DNA of 64,000 nucleotides from positions 248,001-312,000 of the forward strand of contig CALYLO010000008.1 of assembly GCA_944800085.1 (NCBI GenBank), given 5' to 3'. The DNA comes from Paenibacillus melissococcoides (GTDB lineage Bacteria > Bacillota > Bacilli > Paenibacillales > Paenibacillaceae). The notes beneath the pieces were generated by a model. That model was not told the origin of the DNA. It made no database searches and was given only the letters and a program-made list of their open reading frames with translations. The position numbers were made by a program, and so were the translations under genes. Positions 41,772 to 50,490 of the stretch are shown piece after piece. Within the stretch, counting starts at the first letter, position 1. Each line of letters starts with the position of its first letter.

Positions 41772-43223
41772 TCAGGAGTCGAATTTGCATTCCTCCAGCG
41801 GAATCATTTTCGTCCGGTGCTTCCATTTGTAACCGAGCCAGACGGACAGGAAGATCGGAAGACCGATATAGGTCATCAACAATCCCTTCCAGTCGATGCC
41901 CTCCCCGGTGAAGGCCTGATAGTTCTGGCCGACGATGACGATCATACAGAGCGCGAAGGCGAACAGCGGGCCGAACGGGAAGAATCTCGCCTTATAAGGC
42001 AATTCCTTCAGATCGTGGCCCTGCTTCACGAAGGCCCGCCGGAAGCGGTAATGGCTGACCGCGATGCCGAGCCAGGCGATGAAGCCGCACATGCCGGAGG
42101 CGTTCAAGAGCCAGATGTAGACGACGCCGTCGCCGAAGAAGCTGGCCAGGAAGGCGAGCATCCCGATAATCGTCGTGACGATAAGCGCATTGATCGGCAC
42201 GCCCCGCTTGTTCAGCTTGCTCAGGAACTTGGGCGCCTTGCCCTCCTTCGCGAGCACCCAGAGGACCCGCGTCGAGGCATACATGCCCGAGTTGCCGGCA
42301 GACAGCACGGAGGTCAGAATGACGGCGTTCATAATCGCGGCTGCGAACGCGAATCCGGCCTTCTCGAAGACGAGCGTGAACGGACTCGTGTTGATGCTGT
42401 CCACATCGCTGGCCAGCAGGCTCGGATGGGTGTACGGAATCAGCAGCGCGATGACGAAGATGGCGCACACGTAGAACAGCAGGATCCGCCAGAACACCTG
42501 CCGGATGGCGCGCGGCACGCTCTCGCGCGGATTCTCGCTCTCGCCGGCGGCGACCCCGACGAGCTCGGTGCCCTGGAACGAGTACCCTGCCGCCATGAAG
42601 ACGCCGAGCAAGGCGAAGAATCCGCCGTGGAACGGTCCGTCCCCGATCCGGAAATTTTCGAAGCCGACGCGTTCGCTGCCCAGGATGCCGAAGATCATAA
42701 GCACGCCGACGGCGAGGAAAATAAGGACTGTGGCGATTTTAATGATCGCGAACCAATATTCGGACTCCCCGTAGCCTTTGACCGACAAATAATTCAGCAG
42801 GAAAATGATGCTGAGGAACAGCAGGCTCCATAAAAAGGAATTGCTGTCGGGGAACCAGTATTTAATGATGAGCGTAGCGGCGACCAGCTCCGAGGCGATC
42901 GTAATCGCCCAGTTGAACCAGAAATTCCAACCGAGCGCGAACCCGAACGACGGATCGACGAAGCGGGTCGCATAGGTGCTGAACGATCCGGGATCCGGCA
43001 TATAGGTGGCCAGCTCGCCCAGACTGGTCATCAGGAAGTAGACCATGATGCCGACGGCGATATAGGCGACGAGCGCGCCGCCCGGTCCCGCTTGGGCGAT
43101 GGCCCCGCCGCTGGCCAGGAACAGCCCTGTGCCGATGGAGCCCCCAAGCGCGATCATCGTAATATGACGGGTCTTCAGGCTGCGGCGCAGCCCGGACTGC
43201 CGATTATCTTCAGTTGCTTTCAT
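41772..43223 (-). CDS. Lysine permease (APC family, LysP-like)
   Basis: Twelve-helix amino acid-polyamine-organocation transporter of 483 aa. Start region LKTRHITMIALGGSIGTGLFLASGGAIAQAGPGGA and the loops SLGELATYMPDPGSFSTYA, GYSFQGTELVGVAAGESENPRESVPRAI are typical of the LysP/GabP branch. The lysine riboswitch upstream makes lysine the most likely substrate. Good terminator after the gene. Single-gene transcript. Confidence 0.9.
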   Translation of the reverse strand: MKATEDNRQSGLRRSLKTRHITMIALGGSIGTGLFLASGGAIAQAGPGGALVAYIAVGIMVYFLMTSLGELATYMPDPGSFSTYATRFVDPSFGFALGWNFWFNWAITIASELVAATLIIKYWFPDSNSFLWSLLFLSIIFLLNYLSVKGYGESEYWFAIIKIATVLIFLAVGVLMIFGILGSERVGFENFRIGDGPFHGGFFALLGVFMAAGYSFQGTELVGVAAGESENPRESVPRAIRQVFWRILLFYVCAIFVIALLIPYTHPSLLASDVDSINTSPFTLVFEKAGFAFAAAIMNAVILTSVLSAGNSGMYASTRVLWVLAKEGKAPKFLSKLNKRGVPINALIVTTIIGMLAFLASFFGDGVVYIWLLNASGMCGFIAWLGIAVSHYRFRRAFVKQGHDLKELPYKARFFPFGPLFAFALCMIVIVGQNYQAFTGEGIDWKGLLMTYIGLPIFLSVWLGYKWKHRTKMIPLEECKFDS

Positions 43224-43279
43224 TGCGTAAAACCCTGCCTTCCTTCTTGATTGAATTGCTTCGGAAGGAGCGGCGACAT

Positions 43280-43325
43280 GACAAAAAACCGTTCGAGCGT
43301 ATCACGTCCGACGGTTAGACCGTCC
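43280..43325 (-). terminator. Riboswitch-controlled terminator (expression platform)
   Basis: On the minus strand AACCGT...ACGGTT closes a stem followed by TTTTTT. An alternative hairpin GACGGT-CTA-ACCGTC uses the same ACCGTC, so the two forms exclude each other. Confidence 0.7.
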
Positions 43326-43370
43326 CCATCATACCCTTCCATAAAAGATAGCGCACCATACGGGATCGGG

Positions 43371-43540
43371 TAATCCCGAATGACAGTGCTGCGCCTTTCG
43401 GCAACAGCCCCAGCCTGCGTGCCGGAAGATGCCCGCAGACTTCGGCGGTGGTTCCTTTCCCTCTGCCTCCTCGGCGCTTCCCGCCTCCGCAGAGCTACTT
43501 CTAACAACCGCAACCTCTACCTCATCTCGGATAGGATGAG
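43371..43540 (-). ncRNA. Lysine riboswitch aptamer (L-box)
   Basis: Minus-strand order of conserved elements: ATCCGAGATGAGGTAGAGGTTGCGG, AGAAGTAGC, GGGAAGC, GGAACCACCGCCGAAG, GCTGGGGCTGTTGCCGAAAGG, CTGTCATTCGGGAT. ATCCGAGAT pairs with ATTCGGGAT to close P1. This is the L-box pattern known from lysC and lysine transporter leaders. A regulated terminator follows 45 bp later, and the permease start is 150 bp away, so high lysine should switch the gene off. Confidence 0.9.
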
Positions 43541-43782
43541 GATTTGCATATTGTGCACAATGGCACGTTATATTGGTTAAGTATAAAGAATACCCCAGGG
43601 GGAATCAATGACAAATGTTGCCGAAAGTTTGCATGATATGTCGAATGTCATTTCGAGCTCACAAAGAGCTGAGCATATTCATGGTGTTGACGAAAGCCCT
43701 GAATTGGGTAGGGTGGGCTAGAAATTGGATAGAAGTCGCGGAAAGAAATTTTTTTCAAAAATAAAATAGAAAAAGAAAATAA

Positions 43783-43812
43783 TTTACTATATGGCGAAAG
43801 GTGATATAGTAA
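43783..43812 (+). promoter_or_regulatory. nan promoter overlapped by a palindromic operator
   Basis: TTTACT (43783-43788) and TATAGT (43805-43810) form a -35/-10 pair with 16-bp spacing. A perfect inverted repeat TTACTATAT (43784-43792) / ATATAGTAA (43804-43812) covers both boxes. The RpiR-type regulator at the end of the operon is the obvious candidate to bind it. Confidence 0.6.
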
Positions 43813-43864
43813 GGATAACTTCAGAGTGAAGAAAAACACATTAATAACGTGGAGATGCATACAG

Positions 43865-44560
43865 ATGAACAGAACTGCCAATGTATTTGAACAGGTCAAA
43901 GGGAAGCTGATCGTGTCTTGCCAGGCGCTGCCGGATGAGCCGCTGCACAGCCCGTTCATTATGGGACGAATGGCGTATGCCGCCTTCCTCGGCGGAGCGG
44001 CGGGAATCCGCGCGAACAGCGTCGAAGATATTCAGGAGATCAAGAAGCAGGTCAAGCTGCCGATCATCGGCATTATCAAGCAGGATTATGAAGGCTCGGA
44101 CGTATTCATTACCCCGACGGACCGGGAAGTCGGACTGCTCTATCGCGAAGGGGTCGATATTATCGCCATTGACGCGACGGATCGGGTGCGGCCGGACGGA
44201 ACGACGATTTCCGAGCAGTTCCCGCAGCTGAAAGCGAAGTACCCGGATCAATTATTTATGGCGGATTGCTCCACATATGAGGAGGCCATGACGGCGATCG
44301 AGCTGGGTTTCGACTGCGTCGGCACAACGCTGAGCGGCTATACCGACGCGACCCGGGGCAAGGCGCTTCCGGACTTCGAGCTGCTCGGGAAGCTGGCGGC
44401 CGCTTCCTCCGTCCCGGTCATCGCGGAAGGCGGGATCTCGACGCCGGAGGAGCTGAAGCGGGCCTTCGATCTCGGCGTGCATACGGCTGTCGTCGGCTCG
44501 GCGATTACGAGACCGATGGAGATTACGAAGCGCTTCGTGAAGGCCATTGAGCGGGGTTGA
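43865..44560 (+). CDS. nanE: N-acetylmannosamine-6-phosphate 2-epimerase
   Basis: 231 aa TIM-barrel enzyme that converts ManNAc-6-P to GlcNAc-6-P. Family signatures: KLIVSCQALPDEPLHSP, GAAGIRANSVEDI, PIIGIIKQDY, IIAIDATDRVRPDG (catalytic Lys/Asp region), FMADCSTYEEA, VGTTLSGYT, and PVIAEGGISTPEE. ATG at 43865 with GGAG 9 nt ahead is preferred to the non-conserved extension. First gene of a three-gene operon. Confidence 0.95.
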   Translation: MNRTANVFEQVKGKLIVSCQALPDEPLHSPFIMGRMAYAAFLGGAAGIRANSVEDIQEIKKQVKLPIIGIIKQDYEGSDVFITPTDREVGLLYREGVDIIAIDATDRVRPDGTTISEQFPQLKAKYPDQLFMADCSTYEEAMTAIELGFDCVGTTLSGYTDATRGKALPDFELLGKLAAASSVPVIAEGGISTPEELKRAFDLGVHTAVVGSAITRPMEITKRFVKAIERG

Positions 44561-44629
44561 ACTGCATCGTCGAGTTATGATGTTCTGATGTTTTCTATAC
44601 AGCGCATATAGAAGGGCAGGGCGTTCGTT

Positions 44630-45508
44630 ATGAAAATTGTGGCGGCGGATATTGGCGGGACTTCGACCAAGATCGGCCTGTGCGACGAGTCGGGGCGGAT
44701 GGAGCGGTTCCAGGAATATGAGACCGAGAGCAAGCGCGGCGGCGAGCATGTCATCGGGAAGCTGATTCACCGCCTGGAGGAGTACAGCGGCTATGACGCG
44801 ATTGCCGTCAGCACGGCGGGACAGGTCGATGCGGACGCGGGCGTCATCGTCTATGCCAATGAAAATATTCCGGGGTATACGGGGTTGCGCATCGCGGACA
44901 GGCTGACGGAGCGGTTCGGCAAGCCGGTCCGGGTCGAGAACGATGTCAATGCGGCGGCGCTGGGCGAGGGGCGCTTCGGCGCCGGCCGGTCCTACGCCGA
45001 CTTCCTGTGTCTGACCTACGGCACGGGCATCGGCGGCGCGATCGTCATGAATGGCGATATTTACCAGGGCGCCAATGGCGTGGCCGCCGAGTTCGGCCAT
45101 ATGATGACCCATGCATGGGCGGAACGCCGCGATCCGGGCTTCAAGCCGTATTACGAGAAATTCGCCTCGACAACGGCCTTGGTTCAGATGGCGCGGCAGG
45201 TTGACCCGGAATGTACCAACGGGCGGATATTATTTGATAAAATAGACAAGGGCAACGAGCCGCTGCGGCGCGTCGTCGACGACTGGATTACGGAAGTCGC
45301 GGCCGGGCTGGCGTCCATCGTCCATATCTTCAATCCTTCCGCCATCGTGGTCGGCGGCGGGGTCATGGAGCGGGACGAGCTGGTCCGCCAGGCGGAAGCG
45401 CGGACGAAGGAGTTCATTATGGACAGCTTCGCCGGGGTCCGGATCGTCAAGGCTTCGCTCGGGAACAAGGCGGGGCTATTGGGCGCCGCATCGCGGTTTT
45501 TGCCGTAA
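44630..45508 (+). CDS. nanK: ROK-family kinase, probable N-acetylmannosamine kinase
   Basis: 292 aa. Phosphate-binding AADIGGTSTKIG, catalytic Asp in VENDVNAAALGE, second phosphate motif LTYGTGIGGAIV, EFGHMMTHAW, and VVGGGVMERDEL. The four-Cys zinc site of most ROK kinases is missing, as in several Firmicute ROK proteins. Its place between nanE and the regulator makes ManNAc the best guess for substrate, but another amino sugar is possible. No NanA lyase gene is seen here. Confidence 0.85.
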   Translation: MKIVAADIGGTSTKIGLCDESGRMERFQEYETESKRGGEHVIGKLIHRLEEYSGYDAIAVSTAGQVDADAGVIVYANENIPGYTGLRIADRLTERFGKPVRVENDVNAAALGEGRFGAGRSYADFLCLTYGTGIGGAIVMNGDIYQGANGVAAEFGHMMTHAWAERRDPGFKPYYEKFASTTALVQMARQVDPECTNGRILFDKIDKGNEPLRRVVDDWITEVAAGLASIVHIFNPSAIVVGGGVMERDELVRQAEARTKEFIMDSFAGVRIVKASLGNKAGLLGAASRFLP

Positions 45509-45523
45509 TTAGACATCAGGGGG

Positions 45524-46387
45524 GTGGATGCACTGCGCAATGTAAGTATTTTGACTCGCATTCATTCCATGTATAATTCCTTCACGAACACCGAGCGTAA
45601 AGTAGCGGATTATATATTGGAGCATACGAGAAGCTTCATCTACATGTCCATTACCGATCTGGCCGATGTCTGCGGGGTCGGCGAATCAAGCATTTTCCGG
45701 TTCTGCAAGTCGCTCAATTTCAAGGGCTATCAAGAGTTCAAGATCGCCTTGGCCCACAGCAGTACGGTGGAAAATGAAATCCCGCAGCTCACCGAGCAGA
45801 TCGGGATGGACGACACGATCGAGCAGGTGGCATCCAAAGTATTGACCACGAATGTCAACGCGATCAACGAGACCTACGATCTCCTCAAGGCGGACGATAT
45901 CGAGAAGGCGATCGACTACATGGTCCAGGCGGAGCGCATTCATTTTTTTGGCGTAGGCACGTCCTTGATTACCGCGCTGGAAGCGAAGAACAAATTTATG
46001 CGCATCACGAGAAAGACGGAGTGCTCCTTCGACTCCCATCTTCAGATGATGTCGGCCGCCCTCATGACCGAGCGCGACGTGGCGGTCATGTTCTCGTACT
46101 CGGGCTCGACCAAGGATACGATCGAGGTCGCGAAGAAGGTAAAGGAGAAGGGGGCCAAGCTCATCTCCATCACCCGCTTCGTCAAATCTCCGCTGACGAC
46201 GCACTCGGATGTGACGCTTCTCTCCGGAGCGAATGAGGGTCCGCTCCAGGGCGGCTCCTTGTCCGCGAAGATCGCGCAGCTGTACTTGCTGGACGTGCTG
46301 TATGTCGAGTATTTCAAGCGCATGTATCAGGAATCGATCGACAACAAGGAGAGCACGGCCAACGCCGTCATTGAGAAGCTGCTGTAG
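45524..46387 (+). CDS. RpiR-family transcriptional regulator (MurR-like)
   Basis: 287 aa. N-terminal RpiR helix-turn-helix (FTNTERKVADYILEHTRSFIYMSITDLADVCGVGESSIFRFCKSLNFKGYQEFKIALA) and C-terminal SIS sugar-phosphate-binding domain (RIHFFGVGTSLITALEAKNKFMRI; VAVMFSYSGSTKDTIEVAKK). It probably senses ManNAc-6-P or GlcNAc-6-P and controls nanEK through the palindrome at 43784-43812. GTG at 45524 sits inside an AGGGGGG run, so the true start may be the next in-frame CTG at 45533. Confidence 0.88.
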   Translation: MDALRNVSILTRIHSMYNSFTNTERKVADYILEHTRSFIYMSITDLADVCGVGESSIFRFCKSLNFKGYQEFKIALAHSSTVENEIPQLTEQIGMDDTIEQVASKVLTTNVNAINETYDLLKADDIEKAIDYMVQAERIHFFGVGTSLITALEAKNKFMRITRKTECSFDSHLQMMSAALMTERDVAVMFSYSGSTKDTIEVAKKVKEKGAKLISITRFVKSPLTTHSDVTLLSGANEGPLQGGSLSAKIAQLYLLDVLYVEYFKRMYQESIDNKESTANAVIEKLL

Positions 46388-46489
46388 GGAGCGCGGGTAA
46401 GGGGAACGGGGCGGCGTGGCGTCCTCCTCTGGCTCCCCTTAACTTACCCGTATAGATCGCCATTTTGGATTGTTATGGCTTGAGCCGGA

Positions 46490-46517
46490 GAGCAGTCGCT
46501 GCAGACTGCTCTTTTTT
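46490..46517 (+). terminator. Rho-independent terminator after the nan operon
   Basis: GAGCAGTC (46490-46497) pairs with GACTGCTC (46504-46511), followed by TTTTTT. A group II intron begins two bases later. Confidence 0.9.
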
Positions 46518-46519
46518 AT

Positions 46520-48440
46520 GTGTGGCGTGCCCAGCGAAGCACGCATCATCTAGCCGGTGAAAGTCCGGTCACGGGAGGAGCCAAGTCCCCGTGTAGCTAG
46601 GATACCTGCGTACGGAGAAATCTGTACGTAGAAGCGTATCGACGAAAGTACCTGTCGGAGACAGGGCGAGCAACAGGCCAGGCCGTAACATGAAGTGAAT
46701 CCTGCCGCGTCGTCAAAAAGGCCTCGCAAGAGGGAAAAGAGGAAGCCGAGTCCCGCGCATATGGACGAAGGCCAAGGAAGCTGGTTAGAACTTGGAGCGG
46801 CAGCGAAGAATCCTCCGGCGTATGGGGAGCGGCATGGTCTGAAAGAGGATGCAGTGAACTGGGGAGACCCTCCCCTGCACGAAAAAAAATTTTTTTTCGT
46901 AGCGAGATGCTCTATAAGCCTGAGAGCGAAGTGAGTCATCTGCAGGAAGGGAGTCCGAGGGGCTCATACTACCAGGGAACGCAGGACAGCACAACCTGCG
47001 GGAGGGAAGGGGCCCTGCTTTGTTCAAGCTTTTGGAGGAGGTACGAGTGAGTGAATGCCAAGCGGCTAACGACACCGAAAGAAAAAGTTCAACAACTCCG
47101 AGAAAAGCTAGGTCATGCTGCCAAGACGAGCAAGAGTAGAAGATTCCATGCGTTGTACGACAAGGTATGCCGGTTGGATGTACTGTGGGAAGCATGGCGA
47201 TGTGTACGAGCGAACAAGGGAGCGGCAGGCGTAGATGGCGAGACGCTGGCAGATATCGAGAAGAAGGGTGAATGCCAGTTTATCGAGGAGTGCCGGGAAC
47301 GTCTGGTGCAGAAATGCTATCGACCACAACCGGTAAGACGCCACTACATCCCAAAGAAAGACGGACGAAAACGACCACTGGGCATCCCGACCATACAAGA
47401 TCGCGTCGTACAGATGGCAGTAAAGCTGATGACAGAACCGATCTTCGAAGTCGATTTTCAGGACTGTTCGTTTGGCTTTCGTCCGAAGCGCGGTGCGAAA
47501 CAAGCGCTGGATCGAATACGAAAAGCATGTAACCGCAAAGGTAACTGGGTAGTCGACGTCGATATCCAAGGGTACTTCGACAACATCAACCAAGAGAAGC
47601 TGATGAAGCTGGTGGAAATGCGCATCAGCGACAGGCGTATGCTCAAGCTAATCCGCATGTGGCTCGAAGCCGGGGTGATGGAAGAAGGCAAGGTGAGAAG
47701 AAGCGACTTGGGCACGCCGCAAGGCGGAGTGATCTCCCCCCTGCTAGCTAACATCTATCTGAACTATTTCGACCGAATGTGGGGAAAGCACGGTAAAGAA
47801 GTTGGAGAACTAACGCGGTATGCGGACGATTTTGTCGTGGTGTGCAAGACAAGGAAGGATGCGCTCCATGCGTATAAAGTAGTTCGTACGATTATGGAGC
47901 GCCTAGAACTGACCCTGCACCCAGAGAAAACGCGGATAGTAGGGCTCTGGACGGGGGAAGAAGGATTTGACTTCCTCGGCATGCACCACCGAAAGACGAA
48001 AGCGGAAACAGGACAAAACCAAGTATATTACACGACCCGGCAATGGCTCTGCAGGAAGGCAGAGAAACACATACGGGAAGTGGTAAAGGAACGTCTAGCA
48101 CCGCCGAGCATGCGGCATGTCTCATTCGAGGAACAGGTCAAATGGCTCAATCCGAAAATCCAAGGGTGGAAGAATTACTACACAACACCATTTAGCACGA
48201 AATGGATGACTAAGTTAGACTGGTATATCCGGCAACGTCTGACGAAATGGTATGCAAAGAAACGCCAGCGTAAATGCTGGCGTGGTTCCGGATACGAAGT
48301 GAAGATGCTGTGTCAAATGCATGGATTAAAGACACTATTGTGAGTTGCATGCACATGAATGACGAACATCGGAAAGCCGTATGAGGGAAAACCTCACGTA
48401 CGGTTTGATGAGGAGGGGCTGAATATCTCAGCCCTTTACT
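46520..48440 (+). mobile_element. Group II intron with maturase gene, inserted beside a terminator
   Basis: 5' end GTGTGGCGTGCCCAGCG matches bacterial group II intron starts, and the conserved leader with CCGGTGAAAGTCCGGTCACGGG follows. Domain V is at about 48372-48407 (AGCCGTATGAGGGAAAACCTCACGTACGGTT), then domain VI (GGGGCTGAATATCTCAGCCC). The 3' end is near 48440. The maturase gene is full length, so it may be mobile. The upstream exon is the terminator of the nan operon. Confidence 0.85.
47051..48343 (+). CDS. ltrA: Group II intron reverse transcriptase/maturase
   Basis: 430 aa. RT blocks include KDGRKRPLGIPTIQDRVVQMA, DIQGYFDNINQEKL, GTPQGGVISPLLANIYLNYFD, catalytic YADD in RYADDFVVVC and HPEKTRIV. 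A maturase X domain (SFEEQVKWLNPKIQGWKNYYTTPF) follows. No HNH endonuclease domain is seen, so it probably uses nascent strands or RT-only target priming. GTG start at 47051 with GGAGGAGG upstream. Confidence 0.95.
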   Translation: MNAKRLTTPKEKVQQLREKLGHAAKTSKSRRFHALYDKVCRLDVLWEAWRCVRANKGAAGVDGETLADIEKKGECQFIEECRERLVQKCYRPQPVRRHYIPKKDGRKRPLGIPTIQDRVVQMAVKLMTEPIFEVDFQDCSFGFRPKRGAKQALDRIRKACNRKGNWVVDVDIQGYFDNINQEKLMKLVEMRISDRRMLKLIRMWLEAGVMEEGKVRRSDLGTPQGGVISPLLANIYLNYFDRMWGKHGKEVGELTRYADDFVVVCKTRKDALHAYKVVRTIMERLELTLHPEKTRIVGLWTGEEGFDFLGMHHRKTKAETGQNQVYYTTRQWLCRKAEKHIREVVKERLAPPSMRHVSFEEQVKWLNPKIQGWKNYYTTPFSTKWMTKLDWYIRQRLTKWYAKKRQRKCWRGSGYEVKMLCQMHGLKTLL

Positions 48441-48710
48441 CTAGGGACGCAGGCGGCGCTAGCTGGTGGGAGGCTAAGCGGATATCCAGCAGCCTGCATC
48501 GCAGAAATTGTGTAAAATCTCGTAGCAGAGATCCTGCCAAGCCCGGATAGCAGCAATCCTGCAAAAATGCAGGTTTTTCTCTTGTTTATGCCACTTTACA
48601 GCGGAATTCCTGCCAGAATGCAGCATTTCGCCATTCTCCTCGATTTCACGCCGCGGTGGGAAGAAATTGCTGTAATTTTGCAGGCTTTCTTTTTTCAAAA
48701 GAGGGCGCGG
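48441..48710. repeat. Patch of short CCTGC/GCAGG inverted repeats between intron and IS1182
   Basis: No gene seen. Related motifs recur about every 50-60 bp: AGAGATCCTGCC, AATCCTGCAAAAATGCAGG (self-complementary), GGAATTCCTGCCAGAATGCAGC, and GCTGTAATTTTGCAGG. The same core (ATTCCTGC, TTGCAGGATT) appears in the MITE-like repeat and at the IS1182 ends. Confidence 0.5.
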
Positions 48711-50320
48711 TCATGAATCCTGTAATTTCCAGGCTGTTGGAAAACCCCTGTTTTTTACGAAGTAATATCATTGTAATATCATTTTGCTGGGAAAAAGTGG
48801 TGTTTGGTGAGAGAGAATGGAGGGGGGATGGGGTCTTTGCTTTACCCCACCCTTCTGGCGAGATGTGTGGCTATCTTTTTTATGTTCTGTGCAGTGGCTG
48901 TCATTAGCACTTGCTCCTGCACCTTGTCTCTTCCCCGAAACCGGCAATAGCGAAGTCCATGGAGCACTTTGGCATCCGCGAAACTTCGCTCAATGGTTTG
49001 GGCGCGTAGGGCATAAACGGCTTTTCCGCTCTCACTCTGGAAGTTTTGAACTACTTTCTCTTTGTGTTCTTCCCAGATATGCCGTTGTATGGTGCGTTGT
49101 TTATTTTTGTTCTCGTTACACTTGCTCAATAATGGACAGGCAGCGCATTGTTTGGGATCGGATTTATAATCTCTGAATCCTTTTCGTGTTGTGGTGCGGT
49201 ACGTGAGTTCTTGCTGGTTTGGACAGATAAAAACATTCTTTTCTGCATCATAATGAAATTTCTCTTTGGGAAATACACCGTGTTCACGGGTCGAACGCTC
49301 TGGAATAACTGCCGTGATGTTTAATTTGTTCGTACGGTAACAAACATAGGCCGTCATGTAACCAGAGTCGAGTGCAACGGCCTCCAGCGACTTTTCCCAG
49401 CCAAACTTCTCTATTTGATGTAGTAGACGATCCACATAAACAACCGAATCATTCACATTTCCAGGCGTAACGTAGCAGTCCGTAATCACGTTGTATTTAT
49501 GATCTACGGTGCGGTGATCTAAATAATGAAACCCTTCCGGTTTTCCATCCCGATTCAGGTTTCCGCTATCCGGATCTGTTAAGCTAACTTTTTGTTCCTT
49601 GGTTTCGGCCTCCTCTTTGGGAGGCAGTGGCTTTTTTCCAAAAGCGACCCGATCCTCATTCACGGCTTGCTCCAGCTCTTGGAGATATTCATAAGGCGTA
49701 CAAGTGACTTCTCGTTTCTCGTACCGTCCGTTATTGGCATTTGCCTTGATATGCGTGGAGTCGGTAAAGAGCAGCCGCCCTCCCACCATGTTGTGCTGAA
49801 TCGCCTGCTGAACGATATTATCGAAGATATCTTGGAAGACGGTAGTATCCTTAAACCGATTTTTCCGGTTCCAGCTAAAGATCGAATGGTCAGGCGCTTT
49901 GCCGGAAAGCCCGAGCCGTAAGAACCACCGAAAAGCCAGGGAATCGTTGACGACTCGCTCCAGTTCTCGCTCTGAGCGAATGTTATACAAGTAGCCGATC
50001 AGCAGCATTTTAAAGAACACAATGGGATCCACAGATGGTCGGCCGTTCGACTCGCTGTAGTAAGGACGCACAAGGTCCAAAATAAAGGTAAAATCAATAT
50101 GTTTATCGATATGACGAAGCAAGTGATCAGGGGCAACCATATGCTCAAGACAAACCAGTTCATAGTCCAGTTGTGGGTTGGGATCATTCGTGTAAAGCAT
50201 ACAAACACCGCGCTTTCCATGGATTATGATAAGAACATTATACCAAATTAACGCGGTGAATGGGTAATTAACATAGACTTTCTCAACACTCTGAATTTCG
50301 CAGGATTTTCGAGAACCGTG
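48711..50320 (-). mobile_element. IS1182-family insertion sequence
   Basis: Contains an intact IS1182 transposase. Imperfect terminal inverted repeats can be aligned: left AATCCTGTAATTTCCAGGCTGTTGG (from about 48715) and right, reversed, AATCCTGCGAAATTCAGAGTGTTG (to about 50310). Exact ends and target duplication could not be fixed. Confidence 0.75.
48842..50200 (-). CDS. IS1182-family transposase
   Basis: DDE transposase of about 452 aa. N-terminal DUF772-type region with MVAPDHLLRHIDKHIDF and RPSVDPIVFFKMLLIGYLYNIRSERELERVV, then catalytic segments LLFTDSTHIKANANNG, AVALDSGYMTAYVC and a final RAQTIERSFADAKVLHGLRYCRFRG (Glu). A zinc-like Cys group lies in CAACPLLSKCNENKN. The ATG at 50200 begins MLYTNDPNPQLDYELV, where family members start; upstream residues are not supported. 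Full length. Confidence 0.93.
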   Translation of the reverse strand: MLYTNDPNPQLDYELVCLEHMVAPDHLLRHIDKHIDFTFILDLVRPYYSESNGRPSVDPIVFFKMLLIGYLYNIRSERELERVVNDSLAFRWFLRLGLSGKAPDHSIFSWNRKNRFKDTTVFQDIFDNIVQQAIQHNMVGGRLLFTDSTHIKANANNGRYEKREVTCTPYEYLQELEQAVNEDRVAFGKKPLPPKEEAETKEQKVSLTDPDSGNLNRDGKPEGFHYLDHRTVDHKYNVITDCYVTPGNVNDSVVYVDRLLHQIEKFGWEKSLEAVALDSGYMTAYVCYRTNKLNITAVIPERSTREHGVFPKEKFHYDAEKNVFICPNQQELTYRTTTRKGFRDYKSDPKQCAACPLLSKCNENKNKQRTIQRHIWEEHKEKVVQNFQSESGKAVYALRAQTIERSFADAKVLHGLRYCRFRGRDKVQEQVLMTATAQNIKKIATHLARRVG

Positions 50321-50490
50321 CACCCGAGTTACGCCGAATACCTCCGTTTTTTCTAAGGGCAATGTCTTCCTAATCAACTATTTGCGATTATAATAGAATC
50401 AACATCACAGTACTACAATGGTGACAGTGTAAGGCAAGACATATACCGGCGCGAATGGGGAGAGAAGCCGGATAATGAGGGGGAATCTGA

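Noticed and set aside
43220..43513. 97-codon frame ahead of the lysine permease
   Set aside because: It lies across the lysine riboswitch and terminator, whose RNA conservation explains the sequence.
48480..48715. CRISPR array
   Set aside because: The motifs are variable palindromes without constant repeat length or unique spacers, and no cas gene is near.
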